Positions 1 through 5,822 of a stretch of 8,862 nt of DNA are shown here, in pieces. The DNA lies in contig CABUMZ010000080.1 of NCBI GenBank assembly GCA_902492825.1, positions 1 to 8,862 of the forward strand, given 5' to 3'. Numbering within the stretch: the first letter of the stretch is position 1; each line of letters starts with the position of its first letter. The notes below the pieces were generated by a model that saw nothing but the letters and a program-made list of their open reading frames with translations, had not been told where the DNA came from and did no database searches. A program made the position numbers and the translations under genes. This stretch comes from an uncultured Collinsella sp. (lineage in GTDB: Bacteria > Actinomycetota > Coriobacteriia > Coriobacteriales > Coriobacteriaceae).

Positions 1-15
1 AACTGCGTGTTTCGT

Positions 16-33
16 AGGGGGATGCTGACCCCT
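16..33 (+). other. Possible small hairpin upstream of rpsL
   Basis: AGGGG (16-20) can pair with CCCCT (29-33) around an 8-nt loop, about 57 nt before the rpsL start. There is no U tract after it, so it is not a typical terminator. I could not find a convincing -35/-10 pair in bases 1-89, so the promoter of this operon may lie further upstream. The hairpin is short and could be chance. Confidence 0.2.
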
Positions 34-89
34 CGATTCAAGCCGTTGCACTTTACAGAAAGCTGGAATCATTCGAGAAGGAGTACGCT

Positions 90-467
90 TTGCCTACTAT
101 TAACCAGCTGGTTCGCCAGGGCCGTCGTTCCGTGCCCAAGAAGTCCAAGAACGCTGCTCTGCAGCACAACTCCCAGAAGCGCGGCGTGTGCACCCGCGTC
201 TTCACCACGAGCCCCAAGAAGCCGAACTCGGCTCTTCGTAAGGTTGCCCGTGTTCGCCTTGTCAACGGCATCGAAGTTACTGCTTACATCCCGGGTGAGG
301 GCCACAACCTGCAGGAGCACTCCATCGTGCTCGTCCGCGGCGGTCGTGTCCGTGACCTCCCTGGTGTCCGTTATCACGTCATCCGTGGCGCCTACGACGC
401 TGCTCCGGTCCAGAACCGTATGCAGGCCCGTTCCAAGTACGGTGCTAAGCGCCCCAAGGCTAAATAA
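90..467 (+). CDS. rpsL: 30S ribosomal protein S12
   Basis: S12 is a core protein of the small-subunit decoding centre and contributes to tRNA selection accuracy. The 125-residue product is the normal length. It has the family signatures QKRGVCTRV (29-37), [13 protein letters not shown] (40-52), [11 protein letters not shown] (68-78) and [13 protein letters not shown] (84-96). The start is TTG at 90, chosen because the protein then begins MPTINQL as S12 proteins do, and because AAGGAG (78-83) lies 6 nt upstream; no nearby ATG is in frame. Lys43, the main streptomycin-resistance site, is wild type, but position 88 is Arg (codon CGT, 351-353) where most bacteria have Lys. Asp89 is the residue that RimO methylthiolates in other bacteria. 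It is the first gene of the rpsL-rpsG-fusA-rpsJ operon. Identity is certain. Confidence 0.98.
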   Translation: MPTINQLVRQGRRSVPKKSKNAALQHNSQKRGVCTRVFTTSPKKPNSALRKVARVRLVNGIEVTAYIPGEGHNLQEHSIVLVRGGRVRDLPGVRYHVIRGAYDAAPVQNRMQARSKYGAKRPKAK

Positions 468-492
468 GCCAGATAACGTTTTGATACTTTCG

Positions 493-518
493 CCGTGTGC
501 CGCCTAAGCGCCGCACGG
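493..518 (+). promoter_or_regulatory. Stem-loop in the rpsL-rpsG gap, candidate S7 autoregulatory site
   Basis: Bases 493-503 pair with 508-518 around a CTAA loop: ten pairs including one T-G wobble (498/513), with a single C-C mismatch (500/511). It ends 9 nt before the rpsG ribosome binding site (AAGGAGA, 528-534). No T run follows, so it is unlikely to terminate. In E. coli, S7 binds the rpsL-rpsG intercistronic RNA and represses translation; the position here suggests an analogous element. The structure is seen, the role is inferred. Confidence 0.5.
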
Positions 519-540
519 TAGACACTTAAGGAGATTTCAC

Positions 541-1014
541 ATGCCGCGTCGTGCAGCAGCTAATCGTCGTGAGGTTCAGCCTGACGCCGTTTACAACAAC
601 CGCCTGGTGACTCAGCTCATCAACAAGGTCCTTCTTGACGGCAAGAAGGCCACCGCTGAGCGCATCGTTTACACCGCTTTCGAGATCGTTGCCGAGAAGT
701 CCGAGGGTGGCGACGCTCTCGCTACCTTCAAGAAGGCTATGGACAACGTCAAGCCCACGCTCGAGGTTAAGCCCAAGCGTGTCGGTGGCGCTACCTATCA
801 GGTCCCGATGGAGGTCAACTCCCGTCGTTCCACCGCTCTGGGTATCCGCTGGATCGTCAACTTCTCCCGCGCTCGCAAGGAGAAGACCATGGCCGAGCGT
901 CTCGCCAACGAGATTCTCGACGCTTCCAACGGCCTGGGCGCTTCCGTCAAGAAGCGTGAGGACGTCTTCAAGATGGCCGAGGCCAACCGCGCGTTCTCTC
1001 ACTATCGTTGGTAA
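541..1014 (+). CDS. rpsG: 30S ribosomal protein S7
   Basis: S7 nucleates assembly of the 30S head by binding the 3' domain of 16S rRNA and lines the exit site near the E-site tRNA. The 157-residue product has the standard bacterial length, without the C-terminal extension of E. coli K-12. It begins [15 protein letters not shown] and contains [19 protein letters not shown] (26-44), the [14 protein letters not shown] segment (76-89) and the conserved end [16 protein letters not shown] at 541 has AAGGAGA at 528-534. It lies 73 nt after rpsL, with a strong hairpin in between, and 19 nt before fusA, so it is clearly operonic. Codon use is strongly biased, as expected for a highly expressed gene. 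Confidence 0.98.
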   Translation: MPRRAAANRREVQPDAVYNNRLVTQLINKVLLDGKKATAERIVYTAFEIVAEKSEGGDALATFKKAMDNVKPTLEVKPKRVGGATYQVPMEVNSRRSTALGIRWIVNFSRARKEKTMAERLANEILDASNGLGASVKKREDVFKMAEANRAFSHYRW

Positions 1015-1033
1015 GTTAAGGTAAGGAACTAAC

Positions 1034-3133
1034 ATGGCTAAGCCTAAGTACAAGCTTTCCGATACCCGTAACATCGGCATCATGGCCCACATCGATGCCG
1101 GTAAGACCACCACGACCGAGCGTATTCTTTACTACACCGGTAAGACCCACAAGATCGGTGAGGTCCATGAGGGCGCTGCCACCATGGACTGGATGGTTCA
1201 GGAGCAGGAGCGCGGCGTAACCATTACCTCCGCTGCTACCACGTGCTTCTGGAACAAGGACGGTAAGGACTACCGCATCCAGATCATCGACACCCCGGGC
1301 CACGTTGACTTCACCGCCGAGGTCGAGCGCTGCCTGCGCGTCCTCGATGGCGCTGTCGCCGTCTTCGACGCCGTTGCCGGCGTTCAGCCCCAGTCTGAGA
1401 CCGTTTGGCGTCAGGCTTCTACCTTCAACGTCCCCCGCATCGCCTTCATCAATAAGTATGACCGCGTGGGCGCTGACTTCTTCAACGCTATCGAGACCAT
1501 GAAGGATCGTCTCGACGCTAACGCCGTGGCCGCTCAGGTCCCGATGGGCGCCGAGGACAACTTCTGGGGCGTCATCGACCTGGTCACCATGACTGCATGG
1601 GACTTCAAGGCCGACGAGAAGGGTATGACCTACCCCGAGCCGATGGACGAGATCCCGGCTGAGTTTGCCGACATCGCTGCCACCAAGCGCGAGGAGCTCC
1701 TCGACGCTGCTGCCAGCTTTGACGACGAGCTCATGGAGAAGATCCTCATGGAGGAGGACTTCACCGTCGAGGAGCTCAAGGCTGCTCTGCGTAAGGGCGT
1801 TCTGGCCAACGAGCTCAACCTCGTCTTCGTGGGCTCCGCCTACAAGAACAAGGGCGTTCAGGAGCTGCTCGACGCTGTCGTCGACTACCTGCCCAGCCCG
1901 CTCGACGTTGAGGCTGTCACCGGTACCGATCCGGACACCGGCGAGGAGATCCAGCGTCATCCTTCCTTCGACGAGCCCTTCTCCGGCCTGGTCTTCAAGA
2001 TCATGACCGACCCGTTCGTCGGTAAGCTCACCTACGTCCGCGTTTACTCCGGCCGTGCCGAGTCCGGCTCCTACGTGGTCAACGCTTCCAACGGTCAGCG
2101 CGAGCGCCTCGGCCGCATCCTCGAGATGAACGCCGCCGAGCGTATCGACCGTGACGACGCTGCCGCCGGCGACATCGTTGCTTGCGTCGGCTTCAAGAAC
2201 TCCACCACCGGTGACACCCTGTGCGCCGAGGGCAAGGAGATCGTCCTCGAGAAGATCGAGTTCGCTAAGCCCGTTATCGACGTTGCCATCGAGCCCAAGA
2301 CCAAGGCCGAGCAGGACAAGATGTCCCTTGCTCTGACCAAGCTCGCCGAGGAGGACCCGACCTTCCAGGTGTCCACCAACCACGAGACCGGCCAGACCAT
2401 CATCGCCGGCATGGGCGAGCTGCACCTCGAGATCATCGTCGACCGTCTGCTCCGCGAGTTCAAGGTTGACGCTAACGTTGGTAAGCCCCAGGTTGCCTAC
2501 CGCGAGACCGCTGGTCACGACGTCGAGAAGGCTGAGGGCAAGTTCGTCCGTCAGTCCGGCGGTCGCGGTCAGTACGGCCACGCCGTCATCAAGCTCGAGA
2601 AGATGGAGGAGGGCTTCGGCTACGAGTTCGTCAACGCTATCGTCGGCGGCGTCGTGCCCAAGGAGTACATCCCGTCCATCGACAAGGGCATCCAGGAGGC
2701 CCTGAACACCGGTGTTATCGCCGGCTTCCCGGTCCTCGACGTTAAGGTCACCCTGTTCGACGGTTCTTACCACGAGGTCGACTCCTCCGAGGCCGCCTTC
2801 AAGATCGCCGGTTCCATGGCTATCAAGGACGCTCTCAAGAAGTCCGATCCGCAGCTGCTCGAGCCGATCATGGCTGTCGAGGTCGAGACCCCCGAGCAGT
2901 ACATGGGCGACGTTATGGGCAACCTCTCCGGTCGCCGCGGCAAGATCGAGGGCATGGAGGATCGCAAGAACAGCAAGCTCATCCGTGCCAAGGTGCCGCT
3001 GGGCGAGATGTTCGGTTACGCTACCGACCTTCGCTCCCAGACCCAGGGCCGTGCATCCTACACGATGCAGTTCGACTCTTATGAGCCCGCGCCCAAGTCC
3101 ATCGTGGACGAGGTCATGAGCAAGAACGCCTAA
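1034..3133 (+). CDS. fusA: Elongation factor G
   Basis: EF-G is the GTPase that drives translocation of tRNA and mRNA on the ribosome and, with RRF, helps recycle it. The 699-residue protein is full length. Visible GTPase motifs are AHIDAGKT (18-25), the RGVTI switch region (60-64), DTPGH (86-90, with catalytic His90), NKYD (140-143) and SAYK (268-271). Domain II follows from about 295, III from about 410, IV from about 490 and V from about 613. His580 in DGSYHEVD corresponds to the domain IV tip histidine (E. coli His583) that contacts the A-site tRNA. The G4 motif reads NKYD rather than the common NKMD, which the NKxD rule allows. ATG 1034 is preceded by AAGGAA (1023-1028). No tuf gene follows it. 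Confidence 0.98.
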   Translation: MAKPKYKLSDTRNIGIMAHIDAGKTTTTERILYYTGKTHKIGEVHEGAATMDWMVQEQERGVTITSAATTCFWNKDGKDYRIQIIDTPGHVDFTAEVERCLRVLDGAVAVFDAVAGVQPQSETVWRQASTFNVPRIAFINKYDRVGADFFNAIETMKDRLDANAVAAQVPMGAEDNFWGVIDLVTMTAWDFKADEKGMTYPEPMDEIPAEFADIAATKREELLDAAASFDDELMEKILMEEDFTVEELKAALRKGVLANELNLVFVGSAYKNKGVQELLDAVVDYLPSPLDVEAVTGTDPDTGEEIQRHPSFDEPFSGLVFKIMTDPFVGKLTYVRVYSGRAESGSYVVNASNGQRERLGRILEMNAAERIDRDDAAAGDIVACVGFKNSTTGDTLCAEGKEIVLEKIEFAKPVIDVAIEPKTKAEQDKMSLALTKLAEEDPTFQVSTNHETGQTIIAGMGELHLEIIVDRLLREFKVDANVGKPQVAYRETAGHDVEKAEGKFVRQSGGRGQYGHAVIKLEKMEEGFGYEFVNAIVGGVVPKEYIPSIDKGIQEALNTGVIAGFPVLDVKVTLFDGSYHEVDSSEAAFKIAGSMAIKDALKKSDPQLLEPIMAVEVETPEQYMGDVMGNLSGRRGKIEGMEDRKNSKLIRAKVPLGEMFGYATDLRSQTQGRASYTMQFDSYEPAPKSIVDEVMSKNA

Positions 3134-3158
3134 GTTCGAGCTCCCTGTTACGTAATCC

Positions 3159-3175
3159 GCGAGAACATCTCTCGC
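3159..3175 (+). other. Hairpin in the fusA-rpsJ gap
   Basis: GCGAGA (3159-3164) pairs perfectly with TCTCGC (3170-3175) around a 5-nt loop, inside the 60-nt gap between fusA and rpsJ. The following bases (ACTCTTTGG) form only a weak T tract that runs into the rpsJ ribosome binding site. It might be a weak attenuator, a processing site or a translational control element for rpsJ. The pairing is seen; the function is unknown. Confidence 0.4.
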
Positions 3176-3193
3176 ACTCTTTGGAGGTTTAAG

Positions 3194-3502
3194 TTGGCTA
3201 CCCAGAAGATCCGCATTCGCCTCAAGGGCTATGATCACGAGGTCGTCGATCAGTCCGCGAAGCTCATCGTCGAGACCGCTCAGAAGACCGGTGCTCGCGT
3301 TTCCGGTCCTGTCCCCCTGCCCACCGAGCGCAACCTGTACACGGTTATCCGCTCGCCGCACGTGAACAAGGACTCCCGTGAGCAGTTCGAGATGCGCACC
3401 CACAAGCGCCTCATCGACATCCTCGACCCCACCTCGGGCACCGTTGATTCGCTTATGCGTCTCGACCTCCCCGCTGGCGTCGACATCGACATCAAGCTCT
3501 AA
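3194..3502 (+). CDS. rpsJ: 30S ribosomal protein S10
   Basis: S10 is a 30S head protein and, as NusE, a partner of NusB and NusG in antitermination and transcription-translation coupling. The 102-residue product is the family length. It shows [12 protein letters not shown] (4-15), the GPVPLPT loop (38-44), [16 protein letters not shown] (51-66) and [10 protein letters not shown] (67-76). The start is TTG at 3194, set by the conserved N-terminus and by GGAGGT (3183-3188) 5 nt upstream. It lies 60 nt after fusA and is followed by a strong terminator, not by rplC. S10 is therefore produced as the tail of a str-type operon rather than the head of the S10 operon. Cyanobacteria and plastids have rpsL-rpsG-fusA-tufA-rpsJ, so the position has precedent, but tuf is missing here. 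Confidence 0.97.
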   Translation: MATQKIRIRLKGYDHEVVDQSAKLIVETAQKTGARVSGPVPLPTERNLYTVIRSPHVNKDSREQFEMRTHKRLIDILDPTSGTVDSLMRLDLPAGVDIDIKL

Positions 3503-3521
3503 GCGATATTCCTCATAGCTT

Positions 3522-3566
3522 AAAGGGCCCCGCTGCCATTACGGTAGCGGGGCTCTTTTGTTTTGC
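3522..3566 (+). terminator. Intrinsic terminator of the rpsL-rpsJ operon
   Basis: GCCCCGCTGCC (3527-3537) pairs with GGTAGCGGGGC (3543-3553) around a 5-nt loop: 11 pairs with one G-T wobble. The stem extends outward through GAAA/TCTT-type pairs to about 3522 and 3558. A T-rich tail (TTTTGTTTTG, 3556 onward) follows. It begins 20 nt after the rpsJ stop. The A-rich left flank gives a short T run on the other strand, so it may also stop convergent birA transcription. Confidence 0.93.
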
Positions 3567-3618
3567 ATGATGGGTTTGGATCGCCGGGTAAGGCTGCCGA
3601 GCGGCTGGCTGTGGCGAC

Positions 3619-4395
3619 CTACTCACTCAAGGGGCGCAATGACGCTTCCTCAAAATGGAAGAATCGCAAGCCGTCTTCTGTTTCGATGCACGCACGACCA
3701 AAGCCATCGACCGTTTTAAAGATGCCTCGCGCCAGTTCGTCTCCAGCGGGGGAGCGGGCGATAACGTGCTCCCCGATCCAATTGAGGTGAGCGACATATT
3801 CGCCGTGGACGGGCGCGAGCGGTCCGGTGTTTTCTTCCATGGCGTTGAGGCGTTCTGCCCAGGCATCTACAGCGTCTATAACTGCGTGATAGACCTCATC
3901 GAGGAGCATGTCGACAGCAGGAACGTTCTCGTTAAGGTCCGAGAGACCGATTGCCGGCAGGCCACCATCGGGCATCTCTTGGGGCGCATAGTTCACATTG
4001 ACACCAATGCCGCAGACGACGAAAGGTTTGCCTTCGTTATCGCGTGCGGCCTCGACCAGAATGCCGCCGAGTTTGCGTCCACGCGCGACCAGGTCGTTGG
4101 GCCATTTGAGGCCAATCTCGTTTGCAAGACCCTGTTTTTCGAGCGCCTCGAGCACCGCTAGGCCGCTGACGGCAGCAAGACCAGAGTACTTCGCAGGATT
4201 AACGCATGGACGCAGGACAATCGAAAGCAATAGGTTGCCGGCGGTTGAATCCCACTTGTGGCCGCGCCGGCCGCGTCCTGCTGTCTGAGCCCGGGCGGCA
4301 AGTCCTGTGCCGTGCGGCGCTCCCTGTTTTCCTGCTTCGAGCAGGTCATCGTTGGTCGATCCGGTTACGTCGACTATCGTTAATTTGGCATCCAT
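3619..4395 (-). CDS. birA: Biotin--[acetyl-CoA-carboxylase] ligase, monofunctional (no DNA-binding domain)
   Basis: The enzyme makes biotinyl-5'-AMP from biotin and ATP and transfers biotin to a lysine of carboxyl-carrier proteins such as AccB. The start is ATG at 4395, because AAGGAGGT (complement of 4406-4413) precedes it and the catalytic domain begins directly. The open frame continues 27 codons upstream but without support. The 258-residue product shows GSTN (12-15), the biotin-binding loop GRGRRGHKW (40-48; commonly GRGRRGR), KWPNDL with catalytic Lys97 (97-102), the KLGGILVE segment (108-115), a CGIGVNVN motif and a C-terminal SH3-like domain from about residue 195. It lacks the N-terminal helix-turn-helix of E. 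coli BirA, so it should not act as a DNA-binding repressor. It converges on rpsJ and diverges from fabH, fitting a role in acetyl-CoA carboxylase maturation. Confidence 0.93.
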   Translation of the reverse strand: MDAKLTIVDVTGSTNDDLLEAGKQGAPHGTGLAARAQTAGRGRRGHKWDSTAGNLLLSIVLRPCVNPAKYSGLAAVSGLAVLEALEKQGLANEIGLKWPNDLVARGRKLGGILVEAARDNEGKPFVVCGIGVNVNYAPQEMPDGGLPAIGLSDLNENVPAVDMLLDEVYHAVIDAVDAWAERLNAMEENTGPLAPVHGEYVAHLNWIGEHVIARSPAGDELARGIFKTVDGFGRACIETEDGLRFFHFEEASLRPLSE

Positions 4396-4450
4396 AACGG
4401 CTGCTACCTCCTTAATGAATAAGTGAATAACGCAATGGTGTCGAGAGATA

Positions 4451-4472
4451 GACACAATGTGAAGCCTGTGTC
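4451..4472 (-). repeat. Inverted repeat in the birA leader
   Basis: GACACA (4451-4456) and TGTGTC (4467-4472) form a perfect 6-bp inverted repeat with a 10-nt spacer, 56 nt upstream of the birA start. It could be an operator for birA or a leader hairpin. It is short, and no second copy was noticed in the window. Confidence 0.3.
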
Positions 4473-4488
4473 GCATTTGGGCAATTTA

Positions 4489-4507
4489 ATGTTAACACGT
4501 CAACAAC
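4489..4507. promoter_or_regulatory. Operator-like repeat 1 of 2 (birA-fabH control region)
   Basis: ATGTTAACACGTCAACAAC matches the second copy at 4537-4555 in 18 of 19 bases. Within it, 4490-4505 is an imperfect palindrome with dyad form TGTTnACnnGTnAACA. Such symmetric paired sites are typical of a dimeric transcription factor. It sits upstream of the likely fabH -10 and, for the opposite strand, upstream of birA, so it could control either or both. The sequence and symmetry are seen; the regulator is unknown. Confidence 0.7.
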
Positions 4508-4520
4508 GACTGAAATGCGC

Positions 4521-4526
4521 TATCCT
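4521..4526 (+). promoter_or_regulatory. Candidate -10 box of the fab operon
   Basis: TATCCT at 4521-4526 is the best -10-like hexamer before fabH and lies roughly midway between the two operator-like repeats. A good -35 is not visible at 16-18 bp: the spaced hexamer would be CGTCAA at 4498, inside repeat 1. This may mean activator dependence or a wrong call. Transcription would start near 4533, placing repeat 2 in the 5' leader. Confidence 0.3.
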
Positions 4527-4536
4527 CTCTTGGTCG

Positions 4537-4555
4537 ATGTAAACACGTCAACAAC
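4537..4555. promoter_or_regulatory. Operator-like repeat 2 of 2, just before the fabH ribosome binding site
   Basis: ATGTAAACACGTCAACAAC differs from repeat 1 at a single base (A for T at 4541). It keeps the dyad TGTnnACnnGTnnACA at 4538-4553. It ends 5 nt before GGAGGT (4561-4566). Centre-to-centre spacing to repeat 1 is 48 bp. In this position a bound protein would act as a roadblock or loop DNA with repeat 1; control at the RNA level cannot be excluded. Confidence 0.7.
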
Positions 4556-4571
4556 TCAAAGGAGGTTAGTG

Positions 4572-5531
4572 ATGGGTTTCACGATTCTTGGAACGGGCTC
4601 GGCGCTTCCTAAGCGCAGTGTTTCCAATGACGAGCTGTCCGAGTTCCTCGATACCTCGGATGAGTGGATTTTTACCCGCACAGGTATCAAGAGCCGCCAC
4701 GTCTGCACCACCGAGTCACTTGATGACCTTGCCGTAGCGGCGAGCGAGCGGGCACTCCAGGTGTCCGGAATCGACGCGAGCCAGTTGGATTTGATCGTCT
4801 GCTCGACGACGACGGGTGACCATCTTGTTCCCGCTGAGGCGTGTGCCGTTGCTGAGCGACTAGGCGCGACGTGCCCTGCCTTCGATGTCTCGGCGGCCTG
4901 CGCCGGCTTCGTATTTGCGCTCGATGTTGCCGAGGGCTATATCGCCCGAGGACGAGCCAAACACGTGCTGGTCGTTGCAGCCGAGCAGATGACGCGCGCG
5001 CTCGATTGGACCGACCGTGCAACGTGCGTGCTCTTTGGCGATGGCGCGGGTGCTGCGGTCATAGAGGCTGGGGGAGAGAATCCCCTCGCCGTTGAGCTTT
5101 CGACGTCGCCTGACGTCGAAACACTGCGCGTCCCCGGATTGGCGGGCTCCTCGCCGTATAAGACGGCGCAGGACCGCGAAAGCGTGCTTTCCATGAACGG
5201 CCGTCGCGTCTTCAAGTTTGGCGTCAATGCCATCTGCGACACGGTCAACAAGCTCGTTTGCGACGCGAGCATCGCGGTCGAGGACATCGACCACTTTGTA
5301 TTCCATCAGGCTAACGAACGAATCTTGAGCCAGGCGGTCAAGCGCTTAGGCGTGCCGGACGACCGCGTGGTCCGAACGTTGCGTGAAACCGGAAACATCT
5401 CGAGCGCCTGTATTCCGCTTGCTCTCGATCGACTGGCAAATACCGGCGCGCTGCACGCGGGCGACACCATCGCCCTGGTCGGATTTGGCGCCGGCCTGGA
5501 TATAGGTGGCTATCTGCTTCGTTGGAAGTAG
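4572..5531 (+). CDS. fabH: Beta-ketoacyl-ACP synthase III
   Basis: FabH starts fatty-acid synthesis by condensing acetyl-CoA (or branched primers) with malonyl-ACP in the cytosol. The 319-residue product has the family length. The catalytic triad is visible: Cys110 in VSAACAGF, His245 in FHQAN and Asn275 in ETGNISSA. The N-terminal ILGTGSALP (5-13), WIFTRTGI (32-39) and the C-terminal GFGAGLDIGGYLLRW motif are typical. ATG 4572 is preferred over an open frame extending to 4515, because GGAGGT (4561-4566) lies 5 nt upstream and FabH proteins start here; GTG at 4569 is a less likely alternative. It is the first gene of the fab operon, behind the paired operator-like repeats. Primer preference (straight or branched) cannot be read from the sequence. 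Confidence 0.96.
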   Translation: MGFTILGTGSALPKRSVSNDELSEFLDTSDEWIFTRTGIKSRHVCTTESLDDLAVAASERALQVSGIDASQLDLIVCSTTTGDHLVPAEACAVAERLGATCPAFDVSAACAGFVFALDVAEGYIARGRAKHVLVVAAEQMTRALDWTDRATCVLFGDGAGAAVIEAGGENPLAVELSTSPDVETLRVPGLAGSSPYKTAQDRESVLSMNGRRVFKFGVNAICDTVNKLVCDASIAVEDIDHFVFHQANERILSQAVKRLGVPDDRVVRTLRETGNISSACIPLALDRLANTGALHAGDTIALVGFGAGLDIGGYLLRWK

Positions 5532-5583
5532 TCGCACATAGGAAATGAAACCGCCCCTAGGGCACAAACAAAGGAGAACTACC

Positions 5584-5820
5584 ATGGCAGATCAGAAGAC
5601 CTTCGAGCGCGTTTGCGACGTTATCCGCGAGACCGCTGGCCTTGACGACGTCGAGATGAAGCCCGAGTCCACGCTCGAGGAGATTGGTCTCGACAGTCTG
5701 GGCACCGTCGAGATCCTCGTCGCCGTCGAGGACGAGTTTAGCATCCAGCTCGATACCGAGGAGAACCCCAAGACGGTCGGCGAGTTCGCCGATACGGTCG
5801 AGGCGGCATTGGAGAAGTAG
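5584..5820 (+). CDS. acpP: Acyl carrier protein
   Basis: ACP carries growing acyl chains on a 4'-phosphopantetheine arm. The 78-residue acidic four-helix protein has the attachment serine Ser38 in GLDSLGTVE. Gly follows DSL where Asp is common (DSLDTVE), a mild variation at the start of the partner-recognition helix. ATG 5584 has AAGGAGA at 5571-5577; an in-frame ATG at 5545 is unsupported. The 52-nt gap from fabH contains a small GCCC/GGGC hairpin (5553-5563), possibly relevant to the high ACP demand. Codon bias is stronger than in the other fab genes, consistent with high expression. It sits between fabH and fabK as in streptococci. Confidence 0.97.
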   Translation: MADQKTFERVCDVIRETAGLDDVEMKPESTLEEIGLDSLGTVEILVAVEDEFSIQLDTEENPKTVGEFADTVEAALEK

Positions 5821-5822
5821 AG

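Noticed and set aside
1016..3403. A 795-codon open frame on the - strand covering fusA and beyond
   Set aside because: It is a shadow of the strongly biased codon use of fusA and rpsJ. The translation is a low-complexity Leu/Gly/Asp/Val-rich string with no recognisable domain, and it runs antisense through three real genes.
3655..4161. A 168-codon + strand frame opposite birA
   Set aside because: birA on the other strand has full family motifs, a strong ribosome binding site and the expected length; the + frame has no recognisable features.
4396..4476. Extended birA start 27 codons upstream
   Set aside because: The extra residues look like no known domain, and an ideal ribosome binding site (complement of 4406-4413) lies inside this stretch, before ATG 4395.
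4489..4555. The two repeats as a CRISPR or insertion-sequence end
   Set aside because: Only two copies exist, in direct orientation in a promoter region, with no transposase, cas gene or target-site duplication.
4489..4555. The repeats as a BirA operator
   Set aside because: The BirA encoded here lacks the helix-turn-helix domain, and the spacing does not match the long-spaced E. coli-type biotin operator.
4515..4571. Extended fabH start at 4515
   Set aside because: It would read through the second operator-like repeat and the GGAGGT site; FabH homologues begin at the ATG at 4572.
5522..5542. A separate acpP promoter (TTGGAA with CATAGG)
   Set aside because: The spacer is only 9 bp, too short for a sigma-70 type promoter.
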